Assembly: GCF_004827385.1 (NCBI RefSeq)
Contig: NZ_SRXN01000005.1
Coordinates: 62,001 to 126,000 of the forward strand
Origin: Ensifer sp. MPMI2T
Lineage (GTDB): Bacteria > Pseudomonadota > Alphaproteobacteria > Rhizobiales > Rhizobiaceae
Direction of reading: 5' to 3'
Length of the DNA stretch: 64,000 bases
The notes under the pieces were generated by a model. That model was not told where the DNA came from, did no database searches, and saw only the letters and a list, made by a program, of their open reading frames with translations. Positions 1 to 10,300 of the stretch are shown in pieces. The first letter of the stretch is position 1; each line of letters begins with the position of its first letter. The position numbers and the translations under genes are program-made.

Positions 1-1025
1 ACGGCGATCGAGTAGAACTCGCCGCGCGAGCCGTCGCCGCGCAGGATGCAGGACGGATATTTCCAGGTGATCGCCGACCCGGTCTCGACCTGCGTCCAGG
101 AAATTTTCGAATTCTTGCCGCGGCAATCGCCTCGCTTGGTGACGAAGTTGTAGACGCCGCCCTTGCCGTGCTTGTCGCCCGGATACCAGTTCTGCACCGT
201 CGAATACTTGATCTCGGCGTCATCGAGCGCGATCAGCTCGACAACCGCGGCATGGAGTTGGTTCTCGTCGCGCTGCGGCGCGGTGCAGCCCTCGAGATAG
301 GACACATAGGCGCCCTCGTCGGCGATGATCAGCGTGCGCTCGAACTGGCCTGTGTTCCGCTCGTTGATGCGGAAATAGGTCGAAAGCTCCATCGGGCACC
401 GCACGCCCTTAGGCACATAGACGAACGAGCCATCGGTAAATACGGCGGAGTTCAGCGTCGCATAGAAGTTGTCCGTCGGCGGAACGACCGAGCCGAGATA
501 CTTCCTGACCAGATCCGGATGTTCGCGGATCGCCTCGGAGATCGACATGAAGATCACGCCGGCCTTCTTCAGCTCCTCCTTAAAGGTCGTGACGACCGAG
601 ACGGAATCGAACACCGCGTCGACGGCGATCTTCGACTTCTGCACCCCTGCAAGAATCTCCTGCTCCTTCAGCGGGATGCCGAGCTTCTCATAGACCGCGA
701 GCAGTTCGGGATCGACCTCGTCGAGCGATTTCGGCCCCGACATGCTCTTCGGCGCGGCGTAGTAGTGAATCTCGTTGAAGTCGATCTTCGGGTAGCGGAC
801 ACGTGCCCAGCTCGGCTCGTCCATCGTCAGCCAGCGGCGATAGGCCTCAAGACGCCACTCCAGCATCCACTCCGGTTCGTTCTTCTTGGCCGAAATGAAA
901 CGGATGATCTCCTCGGACAGGCCCTTCGGCGCCTTCTCCATCTCGATATGCGTTTCAAAGCCGTATTTGTACTGGTCCACGTCGATCTTGCGGACCTGAT
1001 CAATGGTCTCCTGCACGGCAGGCAT
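1..1025 (-). CDS. sufB: SufB, Fe-S cluster scaffold subunit (C-terminal part outside the window)
   Basis: The minus strand reads without interruption from an ATG at 1025 to the window edge, about 341 residues beginning [19 protein letters not shown]. Stretches such as [18 protein letters not shown] and [27 protein letters not shown] are typical of SufB, the core of the cytosolic SufBCD scaffold on which Fe-S clusters are built. SufB is usually about 490 residues, so roughly 150 are missing beyond the edge. It lies 152 bp downstream of a cysteine desulfurase on the same strand, the usual rhizobial order ahead of sufC, sufD and sufS. Family assignment is firm; the start is the only good ATG near the expected N-terminus. 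Confidence 0.95.
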   Translation of the reverse strand, partial: MPAVQETIDQVRKIDVDQYKYGFETHIEMEKAPKGLSEEIIRFISAKKNEPEWMLEWRLEAYRRWLTMDEPSWARVRYPKIDFNEIHYYAAPKSMSGPKSLDEVDPELLAVYEKLGIPLKEQEILAGVQKSKIAVDAVFDSVSVVTTFKEELKKAGVIFMSISEAIREHPDLVRKYLGSVVPPTDNFYATLNSAVFTDGSFVYVPKGVRCPMELSTYFRINERNTGQFERTLIIADEGAYVSYLEGCTAPQRDENQLHAAVVELIALDDAEIKYSTVQNWYPGDKHGKGGVYNFVTKRGDCRGKNSKISWTQVETGSAITWKYPSCILRGDGSRGEFYSIA

Positions 1026-1136
1026 GTCGTTCTCCAATCTTGCCGGATCCAAGGTCCGGCAGCTTGTCAACACGATGCGAACTTTGCGCACCGCTTATGT
1101 AATGGCTAAAAGGCGCTTTTCACCCCATTTGCCAAG

Positions 1137-1164
1137 CGGAAATTTGCTTTTCCGCAAATTCATT
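1137..1164. repeat. Imperfect inverted repeat between desulfurase gene and sufB
   Basis: The 152-bp gap between the two suf genes carries an inverted repeat with arms AATTTGC and GCAAATT around a 6-base spacer. It sits about 115 bp upstream of sufB. It could be an RNA hairpin or an internal regulatory site; it fits neither the Irr nor the RirA consensus, so no regulator is assigned. Confidence 0.35.
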
Positions 1165-1177
1165 CAATCGTTTTGCC

Positions 1178-2344
1178 TCAAGCGGCCTTTCCGCTCGAGC
1201 GCCGGCGGGCCGCCACTTTCGCAAACACGGTCGCGCAACGCTGGATTTCCGCCTCCGTCGTTGCCTCGCCAATCGATATACGCAGCGCGCCCTGGCGAGG
1301 ATCATAACCCATCGCCGTTAGCACATGGCTCTGCCCGACCTTGCCGGAGGAGCAGGCCGATCCCGCCGAAAGCGCCACCCCTTCGAGGTCGAAGGCAATC
1401 TGGCCAGTTTCAGCCTTCAGGCCCGGAAGCGTGAAAAAGGTCGTGTTGCCGATGCGCGAAACATCGCGTCCATGGATCACCACATCCGGCGCCGACGATT
1501 GCATTTCGGCCTCGAGCCGATCGCGCAATGCGGCAATGGCGGCCATACGTCCGTCTATATTGCCGGCAACCACACGGGCAGCCGCTCCGAAGCCGGCAAG
1601 TGCGGGCGCATTTTCCGTACCCGAACGGTGACCTTTCTCTTGTCCGCCGCCGTGGATCAGCGCCGAAGGCATCATGACTTCGCCACGCGCGACGAGCGCG
1701 CCGGCACCTTTCGGCCCGCCGATCTTGTGCGAAGAGACGATGAGGAAATCCGCGCCAAGCGTTTCGATCGACAAAGGCAAACGTCCGGCCGCCTGTACGG
1801 CATCGACGACCAGGAGGCCGCCATGGGCGCGCACGATGGCGGCGACCTCGGCGATAGGCTGGACGACGCCTGTCTCGTTGTTGGCAAGCATCACGGCGAC
1901 CATCGGCAATCCGGCCTGACGATCATGGGCAGCAAGCATTGCTTTCAGCGCTGCGCAATCGAGGACGCCGGCGCTCGTCACCGGCACCTCGCAAACGTCT
2001 TCGCGCGCAAAACGCCCGCCCTCGCGCACTGCCGGATGCTCGATCGCTGACGCGTAAAGCTTGGCGATCCTAAGCGGCGTGCGACCCATGCGGAAATCCG
2101 GGGTCAGTACCATATTGGCTGCCTCGGTCGCACCGCTGGTGAAGGTAACCGAGCCGGCTTGCGCGCCGCAAAGCGCAGCGACATCACGTCGCGCGGTTTC
2201 GACAACCGCGCGCACTGCCCTGCCCTCGCCGTGGACCGATGACGGATTGCCGACCTGATCGAGCGCCGACAGGAAAGCCTCGCGCGCTTCAGTGAGAAGC
2301 GGCGCCGTGGCGTTCCAGTCCATATAAATGCGCGATCCCGACAT
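1178..2344 (-). CDS. Cysteine desulfurase (IscS/NifS-like) of the suf operon
   Basis: This 388-residue PLP enzyme removes sulfur from cysteine and passes it as persulfide to Fe-S assembly. The PLP lysine lies in SSHKIGGPKGAG (about residue 205), and the catalytic cysteine is in the loop SAGSACSSGKVGQS near residue 330. The N-terminus YMDWNATAPLL matches group I desulfurases. It is the first gene of the suf operon, followed by sufB. Rhizobial suf operons usually also carry sufS further downstream, so I leave the symbol blank rather than choose between iscS and nifS names. Candidate iron-responsive sites lie about 120-170 bp upstream. Confidence 0.93.
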   Translation of the reverse strand: MSGSRIYMDWNATAPLLTEAREAFLSALDQVGNPSSVHGEGRAVRAVVETARRDVAALCGAQAGSVTFTSGATEAANMVLTPDFRMGRTPLRIAKLYASAIEHPAVREGGRFAREDVCEVPVTSAGVLDCAALKAMLAAHDRQAGLPMVAVMLANNETGVVQPIAEVAAIVRAHGGLLVVDAVQAAGRLPLSIETLGADFLIVSSHKIGGPKGAGALVARGEVMMPSALIHGGGQEKGHRSGTENAPALAGFGAAARVVAGNIDGRMAAIAALRDRLEAEMQSSAPDVVIHGRDVSRIGNTTFFTLPGLKAETGQIAFDLEGVALSAGSACSSGKVGQSHVLTAMGYDPRQGALRISIGEATTEAEIQRCATVFAKVAARRRSSGKAA

Positions 2345-2464
2345 CGTTTCTTTCGTTAGGACAAGCGGCTCGGCCGTTACAATCGGTGCCGTTGCATTTT
2401 CCTTGAATTTTCCGCGCCGCTTGCCTTATGAGACGAAGCACAAGGCGGAATGCCCGCACCGAAG

Positions 2465-2481
2465 TTTTGAACGGTTCTAAA
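2465..2481. promoter_or_regulatory. Candidate Irr-binding ICE box
   Basis: TTTTGAA-CGG-TTCTAAA matches the Irr iron-control-element consensus TTTAGAA-N3-TTCTAAA with one mismatch. It lies 121 bp upstream of the suf cysteine desulfurase (minus strand) and 88 bp upstream of the hydrolase (plus strand). A second perfect half-site TTTAGAA follows at 2488-2494. Irr acts on iron and haem genes in Rhizobiales, so a site in front of suf makes biological sense. The assignment is by motif and context only. Confidence 0.6.
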
Positions 2482-2498
2482 CTAGGTTTTAGAAAAGC

Positions 2499-2513
2499 TG
2501 ACTGCTTTCGTCA
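2499..2513. promoter_or_regulatory. Candidate RirA IRO box
   Basis: TGACTGCTTTCGTCA fits the RirA iron-responsive operator pattern TGA-N9-TCA and is palindromic for four bases in each arm (TGAC...GTCA). It starts 18 bp after the candidate ICE box. The fixed positions are few, so a chance match is possible; the position before a suf operon raises its value. Confidence 0.5.
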
Positions 2514-2568
2514 AGACAAGATCGGCACTGAAACCGCAATTCGAACCAGAAACATTCCCGGAGAGCCA

Positions 2569-3246
2569 ATGCCCGAGATTATCTTCAACGGACCAGCCGG
2601 TCGACTGGAAGGTCGCTACCAGCCTTCGAAGCAGAAGAGCGCCCCGATCGCCATCATCCTGCACCCGCATCCCCAGTTCGGCGGCACGATGAACAACCAG
2701 ATCGTCTACCAGCTTTTCTACATGTTTCAGAAGCGCGGTTTCACGACGCTCCGGTTCAATTTCCGCGGCATCGGGCGCAGCCAGGGTGAGTTCGATCATG
2801 GTGCCGGCGAGCTTTCGGACGCAGCCTCCGCGCTCGACTGGGTGCAGAGCCTTCATCCCGATTCGAAGAGTTGCTGGGTTGCCGGTTACTCCTTCGGCGC
2901 CTGGATCGGCATGCAACTCTTGATGCGCCGCCCGGAAATCGAAGGCTTCATGGCGGTCGCGCCGCAGCCGAACATCTATGATTTCTCGTTTCTCGCCCCT
3001 TGCCCATCGTCCGGCCTGATCATCAACGGCGATGCCGACAAGGTGGCGCCCGAGAAGGATGTCAACGGTCTCGTCGACAAGCTCAAGGCGCAGAAAGGCA
3101 TCCTGATCACGCACAGGACGGTGCCCGGTGCGAACCATTTCTTCAACGGCCAGATCGAGAATCTGATGGCCGAGTGCGAGGACTATCTCGATCGCCGCCT
3201 CAACGGTGAGCTGACGCCGGAGCCGGCCGCCAAGCGCATCCGCTGA
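2569..3246 (+). CDS. Alpha/beta hydrolase (COG2945-type)
   Basis: A cytosolic alpha/beta-hydrolase of 225 residues. It has the nucleophile elbow GYSFGA (VAGYSFGAWIGMQL), an early HPHPQFGGTMNN oxyanion-type motif, an acid in NGDADKVAP and a late histidine in PGANHFF. The ATG at 2569 is preferred over an upstream in-frame ATG at 2428: GGAG lies five bases before it, and the family begins with MPEIIFNGPAGRLEG-like sequence. The upstream start would also translate the candidate iron boxes. The substrate is unknown; relatives are annotated as dienelactone-hydrolase-like or acyl esterases. It is divergent from suf and may share its control region. Confidence 0.85.
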   Translation: MPEIIFNGPAGRLEGRYQPSKQKSAPIAIILHPHPQFGGTMNNQIVYQLFYMFQKRGFTTLRFNFRGIGRSQGEFDHGAGELSDAASALDWVQSLHPDSKSCWVAGYSFGAWIGMQLLMRRPEIEGFMAVAPQPNIYDFSFLAPCPSSGLIINGDADKVAPEKDVNGLVDKLKAQKGILITHRTVPGANHFFNGQIENLMAECEDYLDRRLNGELTPEPAAKRIR

Positions 3247-3316
3247 CATATCGGCTGTAGCCAAGCCGTCCTCGCGTGCAGCGTTCAGCAGGCGAGGACG
3301 CACCGGGACGTGGCGT

Positions 3317-4519
3317 CTAGCTTCGTCCTACCCAGTGCGGGATTGCCGGCTTGACGACATGATCCGGCGTTTCGGCGCACTCCACCCTGTTGCGTCCGGC
3401 CGCCTTGGCGGCATAAAGCGCCTTGTCCCCTCTCTGCATGGCCAATTCGAGCGGTTCGTTTGCGATGACTGCCGCGACGCCGAAGCTGGCCGTAACCGTT
3501 GCCTTTTCAGGCAGGCCATCAATCTGCATCGATGCCATTGCCGCGCGGACGCCTTGGGCGAGGACACGTGCCTCCGATAGCTCCGTCAGAGGGAGAAATA
3601 CGGCAAATTCCTCGCCTCCGAGGCGTCCGGCAACGGCGCGGCTAGGCATCAGATCGCGAAGGAGGGAGGAAAACCGCCGGATCACCTCGTCCCCGGCATG
3701 ATGGCCGTAACTGTCGTTCACCCGCTTGAAATGGTCGAGGTCGGTAAGGATGAGCGCGCCAGGATTGCCCGCGCCGCGTCTTTCCAACATCGGAGCAAGA
3801 CGCTCCATGAAGCCCCGGCGATTGTAGAGGCCAGAGAGGGCGTCGATCTCAGAGCTCGCCCGCGCGTCGTCGATGATGTCCTTGACCATAACGCCGAGCA
3901 TTGCCAAGCCGGTTCCGACGATCAGCATGGCGCCAAGGGCCTGCGAAATCAGCGCGAACGGGCTGGAAACATAATCAGCTGCCGTTCGTCCAGAGCCTGC
4001 GGCTACCGCGGCGTAGATCTTCACAAGATAGTAGGCCGCGCTCAATACCAGAAGGCAGAGCAGAGTCCGGTCGGCGTAATTTTGCCGCCGCGACCGGGCG
4101 ACCGTCGAGGCGCACCACGCCTGAATCAGGAAGAACGGCATCTGGTAAAAGAAGGCATGCTGCAGCGTGCCGCGCGGAAGGTCGTAGATCAGGAGATCGA
4201 CGATGAGCGAAGTGACGAAAAAAGCGGCAAGCAGCGCCGGCCGTGCCGGCACCTGATAAAGCAACCCAAGCCCGACGCGAAGCAGGCTGAAGCCACCAAG
4301 CACGCTGGCGAAAGCGGCTATCGCGAACACACGAGGAAAAGCGCTGAAGGGCAGAACGGCTTCAAACACCGCCGACAAGGAGGCGACAACGAAACAGGCG
4401 GCGATCCAGATTGCTGGCCGGCCCGAGCGGCTCTTTGCCGCGACAATGAGAAATGCGACCGCAAAGATCTGGGCGATAATGAAATTCACGGCCAGAAGGG
4501 AAATCGCACCACCCATCAA
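3317..4519 (-). CDS. Membrane-anchored GGDEF diguanylate cyclase
   Basis: A 400-residue protein that probably makes the second messenger cyclic di-GMP. The N-terminal ~215 residues contain several hydrophobic segments (at least six), forming a membrane sensor region with no domain I recognise. The GGDEF domain follows (SGLYNRRGFMERL onward) and keeps the catalytic signature RLGGEEFAVF at about residue 300. The RxxD inhibitory site expected a few residues before GGEEF is absent (sequence PSRAVAGRL), so product feedback inhibition may be missing. It stands alone between the hydrolase and anmK. Confidence 0.9.
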   Translation of the reverse strand: MMGGAISLLAVNFIIAQIFAVAFLIVAAKSRSGRPAIWIAACFVVASLSAVFEAVLPFSAFPRVFAIAAFASVLGGFSLLRVGLGLLYQVPARPALLAAFFVTSLIVDLLIYDLPRGTLQHAFFYQMPFFLIQAWCASTVARSRRQNYADRTLLCLLVLSAAYYLVKIYAAVAAGSGRTAADYVSSPFALISQALGAMLIVGTGLAMLGVMVKDIIDDARASSEIDALSGLYNRRGFMERLAPMLERRGAGNPGALILTDLDHFKRVNDSYGHHAGDEVIRRFSSLLRDLMPSRAVAGRLGGEEFAVFLPLTELSEARVLAQGVRAAMASMQIDGLPEKATVTASFGVAAVIANEPLELAMQRGDKALYAAKAAGRNRVECAETPDHVVKPAIPHWVGRS

Positions 4520-4636
4520 AAGCTTCCGAACAGTTCCGATCGCGAATCACGGATCGGCATAAGCCTCAACACCGAAGGCTATCCTACCGGCGGAGTACGA
4601 AGAAACAATTAGAGCAAAACAAGGAAAAGTGTGCTG

Positions 4637-5812
4637 TCAAGGCCGCTTAACGTGCTTCGCCGCTTGGTGAGCCTCGGCATCCACCGACTTCGATGCAAAT
4701 CGACCACCACTCACAGGTTTATCGACACCGGTCGTTTCGGGATAGGTCAACGGCAAGCCGCGCAATGATCTCACCGCCAGATAGGCCCACGCTTCGGCTT
4801 CCATCGAATCGCCGTTCAGTTCCAGCACTTCAGCGGCGAGCACCCGGCCGTGCGCCGCGCCGGCGAGCTTCGTCAGATCCTTCATGATGATCGGATTGAG
4901 GCGGCCGCCGCCACAGATGACATAGGTCGCCGGGGCCTCCGGAAGATGCGCTGCCGATTTGAGAATGGCCGCGGAGGTAACGTAGGCGAGCGTGCGAGCA
5001 CCGTCTTCCAGGCTCGCCTCGGCGCCCGAGGGTGGCGCGAAGTCGTTTCGGTCGAGCGAGCGGCGTTTCTCGGCGGTAAAGAACGGATGAGAAAGATACC
5101 GATCGGCGAGTTCCGTCACGACAGTGCCTTCGCTCGCGATCATGCCGCCCTGATCGTAGGGGACACCGGCATGGGTCTCCACCCACTGGTCGATCAGCGT
5201 GTTGCCGGGACCGCTGTCATAGGCGACGATTCGCCGGTCGGCACCAACGAAAGTGAGGTTGGAGATACCGCCGATATTGACGAAGACAACCGGCGCGTCG
5301 ATCTCCCGCTTTTCCGACAAGCCGTTCGCCAGCGCGGCGTGGTAAGCCGGAATGAGCGGCGCTCCCTGGCCGCCATGGACCATGTCGTTGGCCCGCATAT
5401 CGTAGACGACGTCGATTTGTGTTTCGCGCGCCAGCAGGTCTCCGTCACCGATCTGCACCGTCAACGCCTCGTCTGGGCGGTGCAGGACTGTTTGCCCATG
5501 GAAACCTATTACATCAATATTTGTCGGCAACAGATTGTTTTCATGCAGGAATGCTCCAACTGCCTCCGCATGGCGCAGCGTCAGGTCTCGCTCGAGTTGG
5601 GTGAGTGTCCCCGGCCTTTCTGCCCGCACGGCGATCGATTTGGCGTCTTCGAGTCCCTGTTTCAGGCGCGCCCGAAAGCGCGCGTCATAGGCGTATCCAG
5701 CCGAAGGGCCCCTTTGCACGACGTCCTCGCCGTCGGTCTGGAGCAGCGCGACGTCGATGCCGTCCATGCTCGTGCCGCTCATCAGGCCGATTGCCGTCAA
5801 GAGCTTTCCCAT
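4637..5812 (-). CDS. anmK: Anhydro-N-acetylmuramic acid kinase
   Basis: This 391-residue enzyme phosphorylates and opens 1,6-anhydro-MurNAc released by cell-wall turnover, feeding it into peptidoglycan recycling. The N-terminal [18 protein letters not shown], the central [13 protein letters not shown] and [14 protein letters not shown], and CGGGRLNP are hallmark motifs of AnmK and the sugar-kinase/actin fold. Length is near the family norm of about 370-390. It is divergent from tyrS, with about 170 bp between the starts, an arrangement common in rhizobia. Confidence 0.95.
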   Translation of the reverse strand: MGKLLTAIGLMSGTSMDGIDVALLQTDGEDVVQRGPSAGYAYDARFRARLKQGLEDAKSIAVRAERPGTLTQLERDLTLRHAEAVGAFLHENNLLPTNIDVIGFHGQTVLHRPDEALTVQIGDGDLLARETQIDVVYDMRANDMVHGGQGAPLIPAYHAALANGLSEKREIDAPVVFVNIGGISNLTFVGADRRIVAYDSGPGNTLIDQWVETHAGVPYDQGGMIASEGTVVTELADRYLSHPFFTAEKRRSLDRNDFAPPSGAEASLEDGARTLAYVTSAAILKSAAHLPEAPATYVICGGGRLNPIIMKDLTKLAGAAHGRVLAAEVLELNGDSMEAEAWAYLAVRSLRGLPLTYPETTGVDKPVSGGRFASKSVDAEAHQAAKHVKRP

Positions 5813-5983
5813 TGATTTCCTCCGCGCGGGTTGCCTCGATCGATGCGACAGAAACTAGGCATTCTTCCTCGTCCCGCCGACAGCGTTCATAACAAAATGC
5901 CCGCCAACCAAAAACGTGCACTTTCGACAAAACAATGATAAACGCCGGCCGCAGACGTCCTACCCAGCCGAAAGAAACAGCTT

Positions 5984-7234
5984 ATGTCCGAGTTCAAGTC
6001 CGATTTCCTCCATACGCTCAGCGAGCGCGGTTTCGTTCATCAGACCTCCGATGATGCAGGGCTCGACCAACTGTTCCGTACGGAAACCGTGACTGCCTAT
6101 ATCGGCTTCGATCCCACCGCGCCGAGCCTTCACGCCGGTGGTCTCATTCAGATCATGATGCTTCACTGGCTGCAGGCTACCGGGCACCGGCCGATCTCGC
6201 TGATGGGCGGCGGCACCGGCATGGTCGGCGATCCGTCCTTCAAGGACGAAGCGCGGCAACTGATGACGCCGGAGACGATCGCGGCCAACATTGCCAGCAT
6301 CAAGACTGTGTTTTCCAACTACCTGAAATATGGCGAAGGCCCGACGGACGCATTGATGATCAACAATGCGGACTGGCTGCTTGACATCAACTATCTCGAA
6401 TTCCTGCGCGATGTCGGCCGTCACTTCTCAGTCAACCGCATGCTGTCGTTTGACAGCGTCAAGATGCGGCTCGATCGCGAACAGTCGCTTTCGTTCCTCG
6501 AATTCAACTATATGATCCTGCAGGCCTATGACTTCGTGGAGCTTCATAAGCGGACGGGATGCCGGCTGCAGATGGGCGGCTCGGACCAATGGGGCAACAT
6601 CGTCAACGGTATCGATCTCGGCCATCGCATGGGCACGCCGCAGCTCTACGCGCTCACCTCACCGCTTCTGACAACCGCATCCGGCGCCAAGATGGGTAAG
6701 TCTGTCAGCGGCGCCGTCTGGCTCAATCCCGATATGCTCGGCGCTTACGACTTCTGGCAGTACTGGCGCAACACCGAGGACGCGGACGTCGTGCGCTTCC
6801 TGAAGCTCTACACGACCTTGCCCATGACGGAGATCGATCGTCTCGCGAAGCTCGGCGGTTCCGAGATCAACGAGGTCAAGAAGATTCTCGCGACGGAAAT
6901 CACCGCCATGCTGCATGGGCGCCCGGCCGCCGAGCAGGCAGCCGAAACGGCGCGCAAGACCTTCGAGGAAGGCGCCCTTGCCGAAAACCTGCCGTCGATC
7001 GAGGTCCCCGCCTCCGAACTCGAAGCCGGCGTCGGATTGCTGACGCTCATCGTGCGCGCCGGCCTTGCGGCTTCGAACGGCGAAGCGCGGCGTCACGTCC
7101 AGGGCGGTGCTGTGAGAATCAACGACGAAGCGATCAGCGACGAACGTCGGGTCGTGGCCTATGGCGACATCGCCGGCGGCGTCATCAAGCTGTCGCTCGG
7201 CAAGAAGAAGCATATCCTCGTGCGGCCCGCCTAA
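5984..7234 (+). CDS. tyrS: Tyrosyl-tRNA synthetase
   Basis: A class I aminoacyl-tRNA synthetase of 416 residues that charges tRNA-Tyr. The HIGH-like motif appears as PSLHAGGL (about residues 48-54) after GFDPTAP, the KMSKS loop as KMGKSVSG near residue 235, and a C-terminal S4-type RNA-binding domain begins near [24 protein letters not shown]. Length and motif order match bacterial TyrRS of the shorter class. The ATG at 5984 gives the expected N-terminus. Confidence 0.97.
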   Translation: MSEFKSDFLHTLSERGFVHQTSDDAGLDQLFRTETVTAYIGFDPTAPSLHAGGLIQIMMLHWLQATGHRPISLMGGGTGMVGDPSFKDEARQLMTPETIAANIASIKTVFSNYLKYGEGPTDALMINNADWLLDINYLEFLRDVGRHFSVNRMLSFDSVKMRLDREQSLSFLEFNYMILQAYDFVELHKRTGCRLQMGGSDQWGNIVNGIDLGHRMGTPQLYALTSPLLTTASGAKMGKSVSGAVWLNPDMLGAYDFWQYWRNTEDADVVRFLKLYTTLPMTEIDRLAKLGGSEINEVKKILATEITAMLHGRPAAEQAAETARKTFEEGALAENLPSIEVPASELEAGVGLLTLIVRAGLAASNGEARRHVQGGAVRINDEAISDERRVVAYGDIAGGVIKLSLGKKKHILVRPA

Positions 7235-7263
7235 GCCGTATCGCAGCGACACGAAGAACTGAG

Positions 7264-7294
7264 CGGGGTGGGAAGTGCGCAGCTTCCCATCCCG
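7264..7294. terminator. Hairpin between convergent tyrS and YhdP-like gene
   Basis: A 12-bp stem (7264-7275 with 7283-7294, one G-T pair) with a 7-base loop lies 30 bp after the tyrS stop, between convergent genes. There is no clear U-run, so it may be an mRNA 3'-end stabiliser rather than a classical intrinsic terminator. Confidence 0.55.
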
Positions 7295-7370
7295 TTCGCA
7301 TTTGCATTTGCCGTGGATGACTGCGCCCCGATCGATCACGGCACGACTGCCGGGATCGGCGCCGATCGTC

Positions 7371-10300
7371 TCACTGAAACTCGAAGATGTTGCGGAACAC
7401 GCCTGGCGCGATGATCGACAACGGGTTGATCGTAAGCTGCGGTTGCGTGAATTGGCCGGTCAGCTTGAAGGTAATGCCGAGCAGGCCGCGATCGCGGCCA
7501 TTGCCAAGCAGGACTCCGATCAGCGGTAGTTCGCCGAACAGCCGGTTCAGCCCATAGGCCGGCATGAAGGTACCCGTCATGTCCATCCGGTCCCGCGAGT
7601 CGCGGACCGTACCCTGGAACGTCGCCCCGACATCGACACCGCGCAGGATGCCGCTTTCGACACGGATCGTGCCCTGATCCAGGAAAAGTTGAGCGAAGCC
7701 GCGGTCGAACTGCGCGGTGCTCACGTCGATATCACGGCGAACCGCCTGGTTGAGGCTGCGGCCATCCTGTCCCGCCGGTGTCGAGACCATGGATTGCAGC
7801 CGCTGTTCGCCGACGAGCGAGAATTTCCGCACATCCACAGCACCGCGCCAGGAACGCGCACCACGGTCGCGCAACCTCAGATTCATGAGGCCGCCACGCA
7901 TGTTGCGATAGATATCGGCAAAGCGCGCCAGCGAACCCGCGTCGCCGGTGGTCAGTTCCAGTATGTTGTCGGCGCCGGATTTAGCCATCTTGGCCACAAC
8001 GGCTTGCCCGCTCCCGGTCACGGCTGAGAGGTCGATGTCGTCGATCTGCTGCCCGCGGGCCGAATAAAGAAAACGCACATTTGACAAGGCCTCGCCGTTG
8101 AAGCCCGTGACCCGGTCAAGCCGGGCGTTGACTGTGATATTGCCACTGTCATCCGAACCGGATCCGGCTTTTGCTCGCGCTAGCGCCGGCCTGATGTCCG
8201 CGGCCCCGGTCAAACCAACGGAGTAACCGCCCTTGCTGCGGTCGATCGTGACGGCGAAATCGTCTCCGTTGGCAAGGCGCACACCGTTCAGCTCGGCCGA
8301 TGCGAGGCCCGCGTCATCGACACGTAGGCGACCTGCAGCTCCGAAGCCGTCGCCGACGATATCGAAATCGCCGATCTCCGTCACGCCCTCGGTTGCCTTG
8401 ATGGTAAATTGGGCTTTTGCGGGGATGCCTGCCCCCTTGCTCCAGCCGATCCAGGGTAGCGACAGCGAAGCCTTGCCGAGGTCCGCCTTGACGGATTGGC
8501 TGCCGTCTTCCGCCATCGAAACGTCGACGCCGATCGGACCGTTGACGATGCCGGACAACGCCGGAGCGATCTTCCGCCGGGCGGCGTCGTCGAGCGTCCC
8601 CGAGATCTCGCGTGTTCGCTTTACGTTTGCCTTGCTGTCCACCGGCTCGGTCAGTGCGATCCGCATTTTGGAGCCGTCGATCAGTGCATCAGCGTCAAGC
8701 ACCGCCTGGGCGTTGTCGATCCGCATTGTGCCTGCCAGATTGGCGATGGAACGACCGGAAATGGGCTTGTTGATCGTCACGTCCTGAAGCTGCATCTCCG
8801 CTTGCCAGAGAGGCGACGGCGGCTTCTGATCCGAAATCAGGCCGAACCGCGCGCCCACCAGGGCCGTCATCGGCCCGGTGAAATCCTCCGGCACGAATGG
8901 CGTCTTCTGAAGGGCGCGGATTGGCTTGTAGGCGACAAGCTCGGCAATCGCGTCGGCTTGCCCGCCGACTTCGATCTTCATTTCCGCCATCAGCGGCTTG
9001 GCGTAGACGTCGGGAATGATGAAGTCGCCGCCGTTCAACGCGACCGAGCGGCCGGACGGAAAATAGGCGGCCCCCTGTTCGACGTCGACGACCATGCGCT
9101 CGCCGCTGAGCTTGAAACGCCCTGACGTGTCGCGAAGCGGCGGGATCTCCCCGGCGATGTTGATACGGGTGTCATCGATAGCGAAGCTGATGTTGAGCTC
9201 ATCCTCGTTGAGCCTTAGGTCGCCCTGGTTGTTGGCGATTCGTCCCTCAGCTATCGAAATCTCGATCCGCGCGTCGGTTACCGTGCCGCCGAAGAGATTG
9301 CCGATCGCCCACCGCCTCGCTCCCTTGGCGACCCACCAAGGCCACAATTGCTTGACGGCGGTGGAATGCATCTGCTCGCTGAGCGCGACGAAGCTGATCT
9401 GCGGCGACGTCTTGCCGAAGGCGACCGAAAGCGAGCCCGCCATGGAGCCAAGCGGGCTCGATATCGCCAGTTGGTCGAATATAAGCCGGTGGCTGCCGGC
9501 TTCGAACCGTCCGCTTGCCTTGGCGTCGAACGCAAGCGGTCTCTCCTGCATGTCTTCAGGGTCCGTGCTTGCGTCCTTCAACAGAAGGTCGACGGCGAAG
9601 CCTTTTTGGCTGGCCTCTGCAACCTTGTCGAGATCGATGAGGGCGCCCGTAAAGGGAAAGCTCGAGCGTCCGATCTTTACGATGGACGGCAATATTTCGA
9701 CCGAGGCGCGGTCAAAATCATAGGAGACGTTCAGTTCGGACGGATTGAGAGCGGAAACAAGGCCACCGGCGTGGAAAGAACCTTGAGATGTCCTGACGCC
9801 GACTTCCAGCGCCGGCTTCTGGCCGTCAGCCGCGCGGGTGGCTTTCAGGCTAACGTCCGCCGCCGCCTCGACGCCGAAGGCTTGTTCGCTTCCCGATTTG
9901 CCGTGATAGAGAAAGGGTGCAAGCGGCAAGGCGCTGACGGTCCCCTCGAAGCCGCCGATGCGGCCGTTCTCACCGAGAGCCTTGGCGGTCAGTTGCGCTT
10001 CGATCCCGTCGATCGCGACGATTCCATCGACGCGCATGGAACTGTTGGGGTCGTGGGTGAACTCCAGCGTTTTCACTTCGACGGGAACTACGCGACCACG
10101 CGACCCCGTGACCGACAGGCTGAAATCTGAGAGCAACACCGTTTGTGTCGCCCTGCCCGCAGTCAGTCGCGACATGCGGTCCGCCTGCGCGAACAGCTTC
10201 TCGAGCGCATCGCCGACATCGGCGATTCGGATCGTGGTGAGGTCGATCGGTTCGCCGTGTGGCAGCAGCCCCGTATCGAGTTCGCCTTCTTCTGCCTCGA

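Noticed and set aside
168-1109. Long plus-strand reading frame opposite sufB
   Set aside because: The minus strand encodes a clear SufB; the opposite frame is an antisense shadow common in high-GC DNA and has no recognisable domain.
2475-2494. TTCTAAA-N6-TTTAGAA as a separate palindromic operator
   Set aside because: The half-sites are in the opposite order to the ICE consensus; the better reading is the overlapping TTTTGAA-CGG-TTCTAAA.
9094-10130. Plus-strand reading frames opposite the giant YhdP-like gene
   Set aside because: The 1127-residue minus-strand frame has a coherent membrane anchor and family C-terminus; the others do not.
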